NCBI RefSeq assembly: GCF_017813395.1
Contig: NZ_JAGIZB010000006.1
Location: forward strand, 62,001-126,000
Origin: Pararoseomonas baculiformis
GTDB taxonomy: Bacteria; Pseudomonadota; Alphaproteobacteria; Acetobacterales; Acetobacteraceae
DNA length: 64,000 nt
Direction: 5' to 3'
A program made the position numbers and the translations under genes. Below, one piece after another: positions 8,263 through 17,186 of this stretch. Under the pieces are notes generated by a model, which was not told where the DNA came from, made no database searches, and saw only the letters and a program-made list of their open reading frames with translations. Position 1 is the first letter of the stretch. Every line of letters begins with the position of its first letter.

Positions 8263-9597
8263 ATGGCTGACAGCACTTCCACTCCCTGGGGCGCCCCGGC
8301 GGGCCTGCGGGCCGAACCCGGCGCCGGCCGGGCGGAGAGGATCATCGACCGGCTGCACGCGCTGCATCCGAAGCTGATCGACCTCAGCCTGGACCGCCTG
8401 CAGCGCTGCCTGGATGCTCTGGGCAATCCGGAGCGGCGCCTGCCGCCCGTGGTCCATGTGGCCGGCACCAACGGCAAGGGCAGCACCTGCGCCTTCCTGC
8501 GGGCCATCGCCGAGGCGGCGGGGCAGCGGGTGCATGCCTATACCTCCCCGCATCTGGTGCGCTTCCACGAGCGCATCCGCCTGGCCGGGCGGATCGTGGA
8601 GGAGGAGGTGCTGGCGGCCGCGCTGGAGGAGGTGGAGGCCGCCAATGGCGGCGAGCCCATCACCGTGTTCGAGATCACCACGGCCGTGGCGCTGCTGCTG
8701 TTCAGCCGGGTGCCGGCCGACCTGCTGGTGCTGGAGGTGGGGCTGGGCGGGCGCTTCGACGCGACGAATGTGGTGGACCGCCCGGCGGCCTGCGCCATTG
8801 CCTCCATCTCCATGGACCACATGGATTTCCTGGGGGACACGCTGGCGAAGATCGCCGCCGAGAAGGCCGGGATCATCAAGCCCGGCATCCCCGCCGCCAC
8901 CGGCACACAGCCGCCCGGAGCGCTGGAAGTGCTGGAGGCGGAGGCCGCGCGGCATGGCGCCCCCCTTCTCGCCCGAGGGCGGGACTGGGAGGCGGAATGG
9001 GCGGGGGATGGGCTGCTCTACCGCGATGCGCGCGGCACGCTGCGCCTGCCGCGCCCTGCCCTGCCCGGCCCGCACCAGGCGGACAATGCCGGCATCGCCA
9101 TCACCGCCCTGCGCGCCTGGAACCCGGCCTGGTTGACCGAAGAGGCTATCGCCCGGGGGCTGGCCGCCGCCCGCTGGCCCGCGCGGCTGCAGCGCCTGCA
9201 GGGCACCCTGGCCGCGGGCCTGCCCGAGGGGTGGGAGCTCTGGCTGGATGGCGGGCACAACCCCGGCGCGGGGCAGGCCCTGGCGGAGCAGCTTCGGGGC
9301 TGGTCCGACCGGCCGCTGCACCTGGTGGTCGGGATGAAGAAGTCCAAGGCAGTGGCGGAGTTCCTGGCGCCGCTCCTGCCCCATGCCGCGAGCATCTGGG
9401 CCGTGGCGGAGCCGGGGCAGCATCTGGCCGTGGAGCCGGAGGAGATCGTCGCGGCTTCCGGCGGCGTCGCGCGGGTGGGGCCGCGCGTGGCGGATGCGCT
9501 GGCCGGGATCGGGGGACCGCCGGGGCGGGTGCTGATCTGCGGGAGCCTGTATCTGGCGGGAGAGGTGCTGAAGGCGGATGGGAGCTTGCCGGACTAG
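8263..9597 (+). CDS. folC: Bifunctional folylpolyglutamate synthase / dihydrofolate synthase
   Basis: Mur-ligase-fold enzyme that adds Glu to dihydropteroate and extends the polyglutamate tail of folates. The P-loop is VVHVAGTNGKGSTCAFLRAI. It is followed by YTSPHLVRFHERIRLAG, LVLEVGLGGRFDATNVVD and SISMDHMDFLGDTLAKIA, all signature FolC segments; the C-terminal domain has LWLDGGHNPGAGQALAEQL. I list ATG 8263 (444 aa); in-frame ATGs at 8230 and 8254 are possible and none has a strong ribosome site. It lies 77 bases after accD and is probably co-transcribed with it. Confidence 0.93.
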   Translation: MADSTSTPWGAPAGLRAEPGAGRAERIIDRLHALHPKLIDLSLDRLQRCLDALGNPERRLPPVVHVAGTNGKGSTCAFLRAIAEAAGQRVHAYTSPHLVRFHERIRLAGRIVEEEVLAAALEEVEAANGGEPITVFEITTAVALLLFSRVPADLLVLEVGLGGRFDATNVVDRPAACAIASISMDHMDFLGDTLAKIAAEKAGIIKPGIPAATGTQPPGALEVLEAEAARHGAPLLARGRDWEAEWAGDGLLYRDARGTLRLPRPALPGPHQADNAGIAITALRAWNPAWLTEEAIARGLAAARWPARLQRLQGTLAAGLPEGWELWLDGGHNPGAGQALAEQLRGWSDRPLHLVVGMKKSKAVAEFLAPLLPHAASIWAVAEPGQHLAVEPEEIVAASGGVARVGPRVADALAGIGGPPGRVLICGSLYLAGEVLKADGSLPD

Positions 9598-9756
9598 CGG
9601 CCCCGGGGAAACGCCGCTTCCGGCATATCCGCGGGCCCGAATGCTGCGGCCCGGGGAGGCGACGCCTCCCATAAGGCCACCCGAGCCCCTACCTGTTGCG
9701 TGCCCCGGGCCCAGCGCGCACCATCGGGCCAAACGAACGTCAGAGGAATGCCTCCC

Positions 9757-10932
9757 ATGGACGACATCGTCATCGCTTCCGCCGCTCGCACGCCGGTGGG
9801 CAGCTTCAACGGGGTCTTCTCCACCCTTCCAGCGCATCAACTGGGCGCCATCGCCATGAAGGCGGCGCTGGAACGCGCCGGGGTTTCGGCGGAGGAGGTG
9901 GACGAGGTGATCCTCGGCCAGGTCCTGACGGCGGCGGCGGGGCAGAACCCGGCGCGGCAGGCCTCGGTGCTGGCCGGCATCCCGGTGGAGCGGACGGCCT
10001 TCGGGATCAACCAGCTCTGCGGCTCGGGCCTGCGTTCCGTGGCGCTGGCGGCGCAGCAGATCGCGACCGGCGACGCGGCCATCGTGATGGCCGGCGGGCA
10101 GGAGAGCATGACCCAGGCCCCCCATGCCGCGCAGCTTCGCGCCGGGCAGAAGATGGGCGACCTGGCCATGGTGGACACCATGATCCGGGACGGGCTGTGG
10201 GATGCCTTCCACGGCTATCACATGGGCCAGACGGCCGAGAACGTGGCCGAGAAGTTCCAGATCACCCGCGAGCAGCAGGACGAGTTCGCCTCCCGTTCCC
10301 AGCGCAAGGCGGGCGAGGCGATGAAGGCCGGCCGCTTCCGCGACGAGATCGTCCCCGTGACCGTGAAGGGCCGCAAGGGCGACACGGTGGTGGAGAATGA
10401 CGAGTATCCGAAGCCCGAGACGACGCTGGAGGTGCTGCAGAAGCTGCGCCCGGCCTTCAACAAGGAGGGCTCCGTCACCGCCGGGAATGCCAGCGGCATC
10501 AATGACGGCGCGGCGGCGATCCTGGTGATGCGTGGGGCGGAGGCGGCCAAGCGCGGCATCACGCCGCTGGCGCGGATCGTTTCCTGGGCCACCGCGGGGG
10601 TTGATCCCTCCATCATGGGCACCGGCCCCATCCCGGCGTCCCGCAAGGCGCTGCAGAAGGCGGGCTGGAGCATCGACGACCTGGACCTGATCGAGGCCAA
10701 CGAGGCTTTCGCGGCCCAGGCCTGCGCGGTGAACAAGGACCTGGGCTGGGATCCGGCCAAGGTGAACGTGAATGGCGGGGCCATCGCGCTGGGCCATCCG
10801 ATCGGGGCCTCGGGCGCGCGGGTGCTGACCACGCTGCTGTTCCAGATGAAGCGTCAGGGCGCGAAGAAGGGCCTGGCGACGCTGTGCATCGGCGGCGGCA
10901 TGGGCGTTGCCATGTGCGTCGAGGCCGCCTGA
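9757..10932 (+). CDS. phaA: Acetyl-CoA C-acetyltransferase (biosynthetic-type thiolase)
   Basis: Condenses two acetyl-CoA to acetoacetyl-CoA, or the reverse. 391 aa. All three thiolase signatures are present: [16 protein letters not shown] with the nucleophilic Cys near 88, [20 protein letters not shown] with the catalytic His, and [18 protein letters not shown] with the second catalytic Cys. ATG 9757 has GAGGA 9743-9747 at good spacing, better than the in-frame ATG at 9748. It is close to PhaA/AtoB. The matching phaB lies 37 kb away at 47734, so the PHB genes are split. A strong terminator follows. Confidence 0.93.
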   Translation: MDDIVIASAARTPVGSFNGVFSTLPAHQLGAIAMKAALERAGVSAEEVDEVILGQVLTAAAGQNPARQASVLAGIPVERTAFGINQLCGSGLRSVALAAQQIATGDAAIVMAGGQESMTQAPHAAQLRAGQKMGDLAMVDTMIRDGLWDAFHGYHMGQTAENVAEKFQITREQQDEFASRSQRKAGEAMKAGRFRDEIVPVTVKGRKGDTVVENDEYPKPETTLEVLQKLRPAFNKEGSVTAGNASGINDGAAAILVMRGAEAAKRGITPLARIVSWATAGVDPSIMGTGPIPASRKALQKAGWSIDDLDLIEANEAFAAQACAVNKDLGWDPAKVNVNGGAIALGHPIGASGARVLTTLLFQMKRQGAKKGLATLCIGGGMGVAMCVEAA

Positions 10933-10943
10933 GGCGGCCAAGA

Positions 10944-10971
10944 GGGCCGGGAGGATGTCCCGGCCCTTTTT
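10944..10971 (+). terminator. Rho-independent terminator of the thiolase gene
   Basis: Perfect 9-bp stem GGGCCGGGA / TCCCGGCCC with a 5-base loop (GGATG), followed directly by five T, 11 bases after the thiolase stop. It insulates the thiolase gene from hemA. Confidence 0.93.
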
Positions 10972-11070
10972 CGCACGGAAAGCCCATGGCTTGATCGGGA
11001 TCATTGATTCCGCCGCGGCCGGGGCCTAACCCCAGGGGCGAAACACGAACGCCGGCCCCATATCACCGCC

Positions 11071-12276
11071 ATGCCCGACTACGACGCCCTCCTGGCCGCC
11101 CATCTCGACGCGCTGCGCGCGGAGGGGCGCTACCGCCACTTCCTCACCCTCGCCCGCCAGGCCGGGCAGTTCCCCAGGGCGCTGCGCGCCGATGGGCGGC
11201 CGGTCACGGTGTGGTGCAGCAACGACTACCTGGGCATGGGCCAGCACCCGAAGGTGCAGGAGGCCATGATCGCGGCCATCCGCGAGGATGGGGCGGGCGC
11301 GGGCGGCACGCGCAACATCTCCGGCACGGGCCGGCACCATGTGGCGCTGGAGGCCGAACTGGCCTCCCTGCATGGCAAGGAGGCCGCGCTGGTCTTCAAC
11401 TCCGGCTTCACGGCGAATGAGGCGGCGCTCTCCACCCTCGCCACGCTGCTGGGCGCCACCATCCTCTCGGATGCGGACAACCATGCCTCGATGATCGCGG
11501 GCATCCGGAACGGGCGCGGGCCGAAGCGGATCTTCCGGCACAATGACGTGGCGCATCTGGCCGAGCTGCTGGCCGAGCTGCCGCTGGAGGCGCCGAAGGT
11601 GGTGGCCTTCGAATCCGTCTATTCGATGGACGGGGACATCGCGCCGATCCGCGCGATCGCCGAGCTGGCCCGCCGGCACAACGCGCTGACCTATATCGAC
11701 GAGGTGCATGCGGTCGGCCTCTACGGGCCCGGCGGCGCGGGGGTGGCGGCGCGGGACGGCGTGGGGATCGACGTGATCGAGGGCACGCTGGGCAAGGCCT
11801 ATGGCGTGGGTGGCGGCTATGTGGCGGGCAGCAGGGTGCTGATCGACGCCATCCGCTCCTTCGCGCCGGGCTTCATCTTCTCCACCACCCTCACCCCTGC
11901 CGTGGCGGCGGGGGCGCTGGCGAGCATCCGGCATCTCCGCGCCTCGGACAGCGAGCGGACGGCGCATCAGGAGCGCGCCCGCGCCACCCGCGCGGCGCTG
12001 CGGGCGGAGGGGCTGCCGGTGATGGAGAACCCCAGCCATATCGTGCCAGTGATGGTGGGCGATGCCACGCTCTGCCGGCAGGCGAGCGAGCTGCTGCTGG
12101 AGGAGCACGGCATCTACATCCAGCCGATCAACTTCCCAACCGTGCCGCGCGGGACGGAGCGGCTGCGCATCACCCCCACGCCGCTGCATGGCGATGCCGA
12201 GATCGCGCATCTGGCGCGGGCGCTGGTGGCGGTGTGGGACCGGCTGGGGCTGGCGCGGACGAAGCAGGCGGCCTGA
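11071..12276 (+). CDS. hemA: 5-aminolevulinate synthase
   Basis: PLP enzyme that condenses glycine and succinyl-CoA to 5-aminolevulinate, the first step of haem and tetrapyrrole synthesis in alphaproteobacteria (Shemin route). 401 aa, the family's normal length. [19 protein letters not shown] and [17 protein letters not shown] are family landmarks. The PLP-binding Asp and His are in [17 protein letters not shown] (Asp210, His213), and the Schiff-base Lys242 is in [19 protein letters not shown], a context specific to ALAS rather than to KBL or BioF. It is monocistronic, flanked by terminators. Confidence 0.96.
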   Translation: MPDYDALLAAHLDALRAEGRYRHFLTLARQAGQFPRALRADGRPVTVWCSNDYLGMGQHPKVQEAMIAAIREDGAGAGGTRNISGTGRHHVALEAELASLHGKEAALVFNSGFTANEAALSTLATLLGATILSDADNHASMIAGIRNGRGPKRIFRHNDVAHLAELLAELPLEAPKVVAFESVYSMDGDIAPIRAIAELARRHNALTYIDEVHAVGLYGPGGAGVAARDGVGIDVIEGTLGKAYGVGGGYVAGSRVLIDAIRSFAPGFIFSTTLTPAVAAGALASIRHLRASDSERTAHQERARATRAALRAEGLPVMENPSHIVPVMVGDATLCRQASELLLEEHGIYIQPINFPTVPRGTERLRITPTPLHGDAEIAHLARALVAVWDRLGLARTKQAA

Positions 12277-12297
12277 GCGGGGCCGCGGCGGAGACGG

Positions 12298-12333
12298 AAA
12301 AGGGGCCTCCGGCACATGCCGGAGGCCCCTTTT
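12298..12333. terminator. Bidirectional Rho-independent terminator between hemA and a convergent gene
   Basis: A perfect 12-bp stem (GGGGCCTCCGGC / GCCGGAGGCCCC) with loop ACAT is flanked by AAAA on the left and TTTT on the right, so it can stop transcription from both hemA (plus) and the exported-protein gene (minus). Confidence 0.93.
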
Positions 12334-12366
12334 CGTTAAGGGAAGGGCCGAGGGCTTCCGGGCGCC

Positions 12367-12792
12367 TCAGCGCTGCGCACGGCGCTGGGCCGCGACCGCG
12401 CCGGCGGGAGCGCCGACGCGGGTGGCCTGGTCGTCCCGGGCACCGGTGATGTTGGCGGCGCAGGTGCCGTTCTCCACCATTTGGCGATAGCCGGAAGCGG
12501 TGGGGCCGCAGGCGCGGATCAGGTCGTCCCGGTGCGGGCCGCGGGCGTCGAAGACGTCGCGCACGAACTTGTCCACCTCGGTATTCGCCTGGGCCTTGTC
12601 CGCGGGGGGCTTGGGAGAGGCGGAGATGCAGGCGCGCCAGGCAGCCACGGCGTCGTCGCAGGTTGCGTTCCCGGTGGAGGGGGGCGTGACGGCATTGGCG
12701 ATGGCGCGGGAACGGAGCTGCGCCTGGGCCATGCCGGGGGTGGCCGAAAGGGCGAGGAAGAGCGCTGGCAGGACAAGCAGGAGGGGGCGCAT
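12367..12792 (-). CDS. Exported protein of unknown function with four cysteines
   Basis: 141 aa. A clear signal peptide (MRPLLLVLPALFLALSATPG, cleavage after MAQA). The mature part has four Cys in pairs, TCDDAVAAWRACISAS and RACGPTASGYRQMVENGTCA, likely two disulfides in a small helical periplasmic domain. The tail is Ala/Arg-rich. No family is recognised. It converges on hemA, sharing the terminator at 12298-12333, and diverges from sppA across a 202-bp gap. Confidence 0.7.
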   Translation of the reverse strand: MRPLLLVLPALFLALSATPGMAQAQLRSRAIANAVTPPSTGNATCDDAVAAWRACISASPKPPADKAQANTEVDKFVRDVFDARGPHRDDLIRACGPTASGYRQMVENGTCAANITGARDDQATRVGAPAGAVAAQRRAQR

Positions 12793-12914
12793 GGGCGTGG
12801 TCCCGGTCAGGTTTCAGTCCGCCCCGCGGGCTGGCCACGTTGCGGGGATTTCAGAACGCCCGGTGGCTGTTCCGGTTCGAGGCGCCTCCATGGTAGGGCC
12901 CGGGGCCATCCCAT

Positions 12915-12945
12915 GTCACGTGACGAAGCGCGCGTTCCGGAACGC
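12915..12945. promoter_or_regulatory. Two adjacent palindromes upstream of sppA (candidate operators)
   Basis: GTCACGTGAC (12915-12924) is a perfect 10-bp palindrome. GCGTTCCGGAACGC (12932-12945) is a perfect 14-bp palindrome, nested in a GAAGCG/CGCTTC pair. They sit in the gap between the divergent genes at 12792 and 12995, 50-80 bases upstream of the sppA start. No binding protein can be named from sequence alone. Confidence 0.4.
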
Positions 12946-12994
12946 TTCATGCAACGTGCTGGCGCGGCGGGCCGTGCTGCCGCATAGACAGGCC

Positions 12995-14059
12995 ATGGCA
13001 AATCCGTCCCCCTGGCCCGCGCCATCCCCCCAGACCCAGTCCCAGGCCCAGCCGGCCCAGGCAGGGCCGCCGCCTTCCGCCGGCGGGCTGGAGGCCGACC
13101 TGCTGCTTGACCGGCGGCGGCTGAAGCGGAGCCGGGCCCTTTGGCGCGGGCTGGCGGTGGTCGCGCTGCTGGGGGTGCTGGCGCTGGGGTTTTCCGGGGC
13201 CGGGCTGGATGCGCCGGGGCTGGGTGGGCTGCGGGGGCCGCATGTGCTGCGGCTGACCGTTTCCGGCACCATCACCGATGACCGCAAGCTGCTGGAGGCC
13301 ATCGACAAGGCCGCGGAATCCGATTCGGTGCGGGCGATGGTGCTGCGGGTGGACAGCCCCGGCGGCACCGTGGCCGGGGGCGAGGGGCTGCACGCCGCGC
13401 TGGCCCGCTTCCGCCAGGCCAAGCCGCTGGTCGCCGTGTTCGGGGGCACCGCGGCCTCGGCGGGCTACATGATCGCCATGCCGGCCGAGCGCATCTTCGC
13501 GCGGGAGGGGAGCGTGACCGGCTCCATCGGCGTGCTGCTGCAATCCTTCGATGCGCAGGAGGCGATGCGGATGCTGGGCCTGCGGGCGGAGGCCATCACC
13601 TCCGGCCCGCTGAAGGACCAGCCGAGCCCCTTCCGCCCGCTGAGCGACGAGGGCCGTTCCGCGCTGCGCGCCGTGGTGGAGGACCTGCATTCCCAGTTCG
13701 TCCGCATGGTGGCCGAGGGCCGGCGGATGCCGGAGGAGCGGGTGCGGGCATTGGCCGATGGGCGGATCATGACCGGGCGCCAGGCGCTCTCCGCCGGGCT
13801 GGTGGATGCCATTGGCGGGGAGGAGGAGGCGCGGGCCCATCTGGCGGGCACGCATGGCATTGATGCCGGGCTACCCGTGCGGGACCTGCGCGCCCGGGAC
13901 CTGCGGGAGCGCACCTTCGGCGCCGCCCTGGGCGAAGCCTTTGGTGCCGCGGCGGCCACGGTGCTGGGCGATTCGGTGAAAAGCCTGATTTCAGAAGGGG
14001 TTGGCGGCGGGCTGGGCGTTGACGGCGCCTGGGCGCTTTGGCAGCCTTACCGTCATTGA
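12995..14059 (+). CDS. sppA: Signal peptide peptidase SppA (67K-type short form)
   Basis: Membrane-anchored serine protease of the S49 family that degrades cleaved signal peptides in the inner membrane. 354 aa. A Gln/Pro-rich cytoplasmic N-terminus is followed by one membrane segment (residues about 52-70) and a single protease domain. The catalytic dyad is Ser155 in [17 protein letters not shown] and Lys207 in [31 protein letters not shown] is the oxyanion region. ATG 12995 is chosen because the frame upstream of it is antisense to the neighbour. ihfB follows after 25 bases, so the two are likely co-transcribed. Confidence 0.93.
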   Translation: MANPSPWPAPSPQTQSQAQPAQAGPPPSAGGLEADLLLDRRRLKRSRALWRGLAVVALLGVLALGFSGAGLDAPGLGGLRGPHVLRLTVSGTITDDRKLLEAIDKAAESDSVRAMVLRVDSPGGTVAGGEGLHAALARFRQAKPLVAVFGGTAASAGYMIAMPAERIFAREGSVTGSIGVLLQSFDAQEAMRMLGLRAEAITSGPLKDQPSPFRPLSDEGRSALRAVVEDLHSQFVRMVAEGRRMPEERVRALADGRIMTGRQALSAGLVDAIGGEEEARAHLAGTHGIDAGLPVRDLRARDLRERTFGAALGEAFGAAAATVLGDSVKSLISEGVGGGLGVDGAWALWQPYRH

Positions 14060-14084
14060 GAAGGCTGGGGGATCCGCGCGCCCG

Positions 14085-14411
14085 ATGACCAAGTCGGAAC
14101 TGATCGCGGCACTGGCGGCGGCCAACCCGCACCTCCGCCAGCCGGATGTGGAGCTGATCGTCGCCACGATCTTCGAGGAGATCACGACCGCGCTCGCCCG
14201 TGGGGACCGGGTGGAGCTGCGCGGCTTCGGCGCCTTCTCGGCCAAGAAGCGCGATGCCCGCACGGGCCGCAACCCGCGCACGGGCGAGGCCGTTGCGGTT
14301 TCCGGCAAGGCCGTTCCCTATTTCAAGCCGGGCAAGGAGTTGCGCGAACGGGTGAATGGGGGCCCATTGCAGCAACCCCGCCGGTCCGCCCCCGTGCGGG
14401 CGGCTGACTGA
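14085..14411 (+). CDS. ihfB: Integration host factor subunit beta
   Basis: DNA-bending nucleoid protein that pairs with IhfA. 108 aa. It starts [20 protein letters not shown] and has the DNA-binding arm with [20 protein letters not shown] and [20 protein letters not shown], the IHF-beta signature. About 15 residues of tail ([18 protein letters not shown]) extend past the usual end. ATG 14085 gives the canonical N-terminus; the longer frame overlaps sppA. In many alphaproteobacteria rpsA precedes ihfB; here sppA does. Confidence 0.95.
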   Translation: MTKSELIAALAAANPHLRQPDVELIVATIFEEITTALARGDRVELRGFGAFSAKKRDARTGRNPRTGEAVAVSGKAVPYFKPGKELRERVNGGPLQQPRRSAPVRAAD

Positions 14412-14425
14412 GGAGTTCCCGCCGC

Positions 14426-14785
14426 ATGTGGCGCTGGTTGCTGATCATCCCGCTCCTGATCCTGCTCGTGCTGTTCGCCGTGTCGAACATGCAGCCGGTT
14501 TCCGTCGGGCTCTGGCCCTTCGACCTGACCTGGCAGACGCCACTGGCCCTGGCCGTGCTGCTGATCTCGGCGCTGGCCTTCCTGCTGGGCGCCTTCATCG
14601 CCTGGGCGGCGGGCGGGCCTTCGCGCCGCCGCGCGCGGGCCCGGATCCGGGCCGGCGATGCGGCGCAGGCGGAGCTAGCGGAGTTCCGCGCGCGGGAGGC
14701 CAAGCGGGTGGAGGCGGAGACGCTGGCCCGTGACCAGGCCATGTATTCCGGCACGGGCAGCCGGGCCGTGCGGATCGCCGGCTGA
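14426..14785 (+). CDS. lapA: LapA-domain inner-membrane protein
   Basis: 119 aa. Two membrane segments (LLIIPLLILLVLFAVSNMQP and ALAVLLISALAFLLGAFIAW) separated by a short SVGLWPFDLTWQTP loop, then a basic cytoplasmic coiled coil (RRRARARIRAGDAAQAELAE). This is the DUF1049/LapA layout; the E. coli homologue works with LapB in controlling LPS synthesis through LpxC. There is no lapB alongside. It lies 14 bases after ihfB and ends the sppA-ihfB-lapA group before a terminator. Confidence 0.85.
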   Translation: MWRWLLIIPLLILLVLFAVSNMQPVSVGLWPFDLTWQTPLALAVLLISALAFLLGAFIAWAAGGPSRRRARARIRAGDAAQAELAEFRAREAKRVEAETLARDQAMYSGTGSRAVRIAG

Positions 14786-14837
14786 GCATTCCGGCCCCGG
14801 GGGCGCTGCTTCCGGCCTTTCCGGAGATGGCTTTCGA

Positions 14838-14880
14838 AAGGCCGCCCTCCCCTTTGCCGGGGAGGGCGGCCTTTTCGTTT
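14838..14880 (+). terminator. Rho-independent terminator after lapA
   Basis: 15-bp perfect stem (AAGGCCGCCCTCCCC / GGGGAGGGCGGCCTT) with loop TTTGCC and a TTTTCGTTT tail. It separates the sppA-ihfB-lapA group from the catabolic operon that starts at 15048. Confidence 0.93.
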
Positions 14881-14909
14881 CCGGTTCCGCGCCGAAGCTC
14901 CCATGGGAT

Positions 14910-14950
14910 GCATTTTCCTATCTTGAATGCCTTTCACGGCGTTGAATGCC
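14910..14950 (+). promoter_or_regulatory. Candidate IclR-type operator upstream of the catabolic operon
   Basis: GCATTTTCCTATCTTGAATGC (an inverted GCATT/AATGC pair, 14910-14930) is followed by a second TTGAATGCC at 14942-14950. The same 9-mer, in a 22-base context with 16 identities, occurs at 27354-27375 next to an IclR gene. The DNA here is less GC-rich than its surroundings, as expected of a promoter. It lies about 100 bases upstream of the acyl-CoA synthetase start. Confidence 0.5.
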
Positions 14951-15047
14951 TCCGCGAAGCTGGCTAGTCTCCCCCGCAACGCCGCAAAGGCGAGGGAATG
15001 GGAGGAGCGGATGAGGGCCGTGCCATGGCCTTCCTCCGAGGACAGGA

Positions 15048-17186
15048 ATGGACGCATTGCCCTACGCGGAACCCAGCCCCGGCCTGCCCCTGGATGCGCT
15101 GTCCGCGCTGCTGGCGCCGCGCTCCGTCGCCGTGATCGGGGCTTCTGGCGATGCCTCCCGCATCGGGGGGCGGCCGATCGCGGCCATGCTGGAGCGGGGC
15201 TATCAGGGCCGTATCCTGCCGGTGAACCCGAACCGCCCGGAAATCCAGGGGCTGCGGGCCTATGCCTCCATTGCCGAGCTGCCGGAGGCGCCGGACGCCG
15301 CGATCATCGCCGTGCCCGCCGCCTCGGCCGAGCAGGCCACGCGGGAGTTGGCGGAGCGCGGAACCAAGGCCGCCATCATGTTCACCGCCGGCTTCGCCGA
15401 ACTGGGCGAGGCAGGGGCGGAGGCGCAGGCCCGGCTGCTGGAGATCGCGCGGCGGCACGGGATGCGGCTGCTGGGGCCGAACAGCCTGGGCCTGTTCAAC
15501 ACGGCGAACGGCTTCTACGGCACCTTCACCTCCTCCCTGGAGCGGGGCTACCCGAACAGCGGCCCGATCGGCATCGCCAGCCAGTCCGGCGCCTATGGGA
15601 TGCATCTGTTCAGCATGGCGCGGGACGAGGGGATGGGGATCTCCTGCAGCGTCACCACGGGGAACGAGGCCGACCTGAATGTCGGCGACCTCATCGGCTG
15701 GATGGCGCAGGACCCGGGCACGGAGGTGATCGCCGCCTATTCCGAGGGGATCCGGGATGCCGGGAGCTTCCTGGCCGCGCTGGACCTGGCGCGGCGGAAT
15801 CGCAAGCCGGTGGTGATGATGAAGGTGGGGCGCAGCGAGGTGGGCAGCGCCGCCGCCCGGTCCCACACCGCCTCCATCGCCGGTGACGACGCGGTGACGG
15901 ATGCGGTGCTGGCGGAATTCGGCGTGGTGCGCGCGCGGACCACGGAGGAGCTGCTGGATGTCGCCCGGCTGGCGGTGCGGAAGGTCTATCCCGCCGGCAA
16001 CACGCTGGGCGTGCTGACGGTGAGCGGCGGGGCGGGGGTGCTGATCTCCGATGCCGCCGAGGCGGCGGGGCTGCCCATGCCGCCCATGCCCGAGGATGCG
16101 CAGGCGGTGCTGCGGCGCGACCTTCCCTTCTGCGCGCCGGCGAACCCGGTGGATTGCACGGCGCAGGTGCTGAACGACCTCTCCCTCGTCACGCGGTTCG
16201 GGCATTCGCTGATCCGGGATGGGGGCTATGGCTCCATCCTGCTGTTCTTCACCCATGCGGGCGGCGCGCCCTCCATCACGCCGCGGCTGCGGGAGGAGCT
16301 GCGGGGGCTGCGGGCGGCCTATCCGGACCGTCTGCTGGTGCTTTCGGTGTTGGCGGACCCACCGCAGATCCGGGAATTCGAGGAGGATGGGTTCACGGTC
16401 TTCGCCGATCCGTCCCGCGCCGTGGCGGCGATTCATGCGATGGGGCGCTTCGGCGATGCCTTCGCGGCGGACCGGCCCGCGCCGCCCCCTGCCCTGCCCG
16501 GTTTCGGGCTACCGGCCACCACGCCGAGCGAGGCGGAGGCGAAGCGCATCCTGGCCAGGGCCGGGATCGAGGCCGCGCCGGAGCGGGCCTGCGCGAGGGC
16601 CGATGAGGCGGTGGCCGCGGCGGAGGCGCTGGGCTTCCCGGTGGTGCTGAAGATCCTTTCGCCGGACATCCTGCACAAGTCGGAGATCGGCGGCGTGCTG
16701 CTGGGTGTCTCCGACGCCGCGGCGGTGCGGGACGGCTTCGCGCTGCTGCTGCAGCGGGCCGCCAGCGCCGCGCCGGATGCGCGGATCGAGGGCGTGCTGG
16801 TGGCGAAGCAGCTTTCGGGCGGGGTGGAGTGCATCCTGGGGGTGCATCGCGATCCCGTCTTCGGGCCGGTGGCCATGTTCGGGCTGGGCGGCATCTTCGT
16901 GGAGGTGCTGAAGGACGTGTCCTTCCGCCGCTGCCCCTTCGGGGAGCCGGAGGCGGAGGCGATGATCCGCTCCATCCGCGGGGCGCCGCTGCTGCTGGGC
17001 GCGCGCGGGCGGCCGGTAGCGGATGTGCCGGCCTTGGCGCGCATGCTCTCGCGGCTTTCGGTCTTCGCGCACCAGGCGGGGCCGAGGCTCGCGGGGATCG
17101 ACCTGAACCCAGTCTTTGCCATGCCGGAGGGCCAGGGCGCCTTCGCGGCCGATGCGGTGATCGACATCGCGGAGGATGCGGCGTGA
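15048..17186 (+). CDS. NDP-forming acyl-CoA synthetase (acetate-CoA ligase family)
   Basis: Fused alpha-beta ligase that activates an organic acid with CoA and ATP through a phospho-His intermediate. 712 aa. Residues about 20-140 are the CoA-binding Rossmann domain (LAPRSVAVIGASGDASRIGG). Then come two succinyl-CoA-ligase-like flavodoxin domains, with the phosphorylated His in GSAAARSHTASIAGDDAV. The C-terminal 230 residues are an ATP-grasp domain (FPVVLKILSPDILHKSEIGG). The acid is unknown. It is the first gene of an operon whose members overlap by 4 bases, so it probably makes the CoA thioester that the downstream dehydrogenase and hydratase use. Confidence 0.92.
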   Translation: MDALPYAEPSPGLPLDALSALLAPRSVAVIGASGDASRIGGRPIAAMLERGYQGRILPVNPNRPEIQGLRAYASIAELPEAPDAAIIAVPAASAEQATRELAERGTKAAIMFTAGFAELGEAGAEAQARLLEIARRHGMRLLGPNSLGLFNTANGFYGTFTSSLERGYPNSGPIGIASQSGAYGMHLFSMARDEGMGISCSVTTGNEADLNVGDLIGWMAQDPGTEVIAAYSEGIRDAGSFLAALDLARRNRKPVVMMKVGRSEVGSAAARSHTASIAGDDAVTDAVLAEFGVVRARTTEELLDVARLAVRKVYPAGNTLGVLTVSGGAGVLISDAAEAAGLPMPPMPEDAQAVLRRDLPFCAPANPVDCTAQVLNDLSLVTRFGHSLIRDGGYGSILLFFTHAGGAPSITPRLREELRGLRAAYPDRLLVLSVLADPPQIREFEEDGFTVFADPSRAVAAIHAMGRFGDAFAADRPAPPPALPGFGLPATTPSEAEAKRILARAGIEAAPERACARADEAVAAAEALGFPVVLKILSPDILHKSEIGGVLLGVSDAAAVRDGFALLLQRAASAAPDARIEGVLVAKQLSGGVECILGVHRDPVFGPVAMFGLGGIFVEVLKDVSFRRCPFGEPEAEAMIRSIRGAPLLLGARGRPVADVPALARMLSRLSVFAHQAGPRLAGIDLNPVFAMPEGQGAFAADAVIDIAEDAA

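Noticed and set aside
7549-11004. Minus-strand open frame of 1151 codons opposite accD, folC and the thiolase gene
   Set aside because: It is antisense to three certain genes and has no domain or plausible codon pattern; long antisense frames are normal at this GC content. The same applies to the minus-strand frames at 614-1966, 19020-21383 and 41403-43361.
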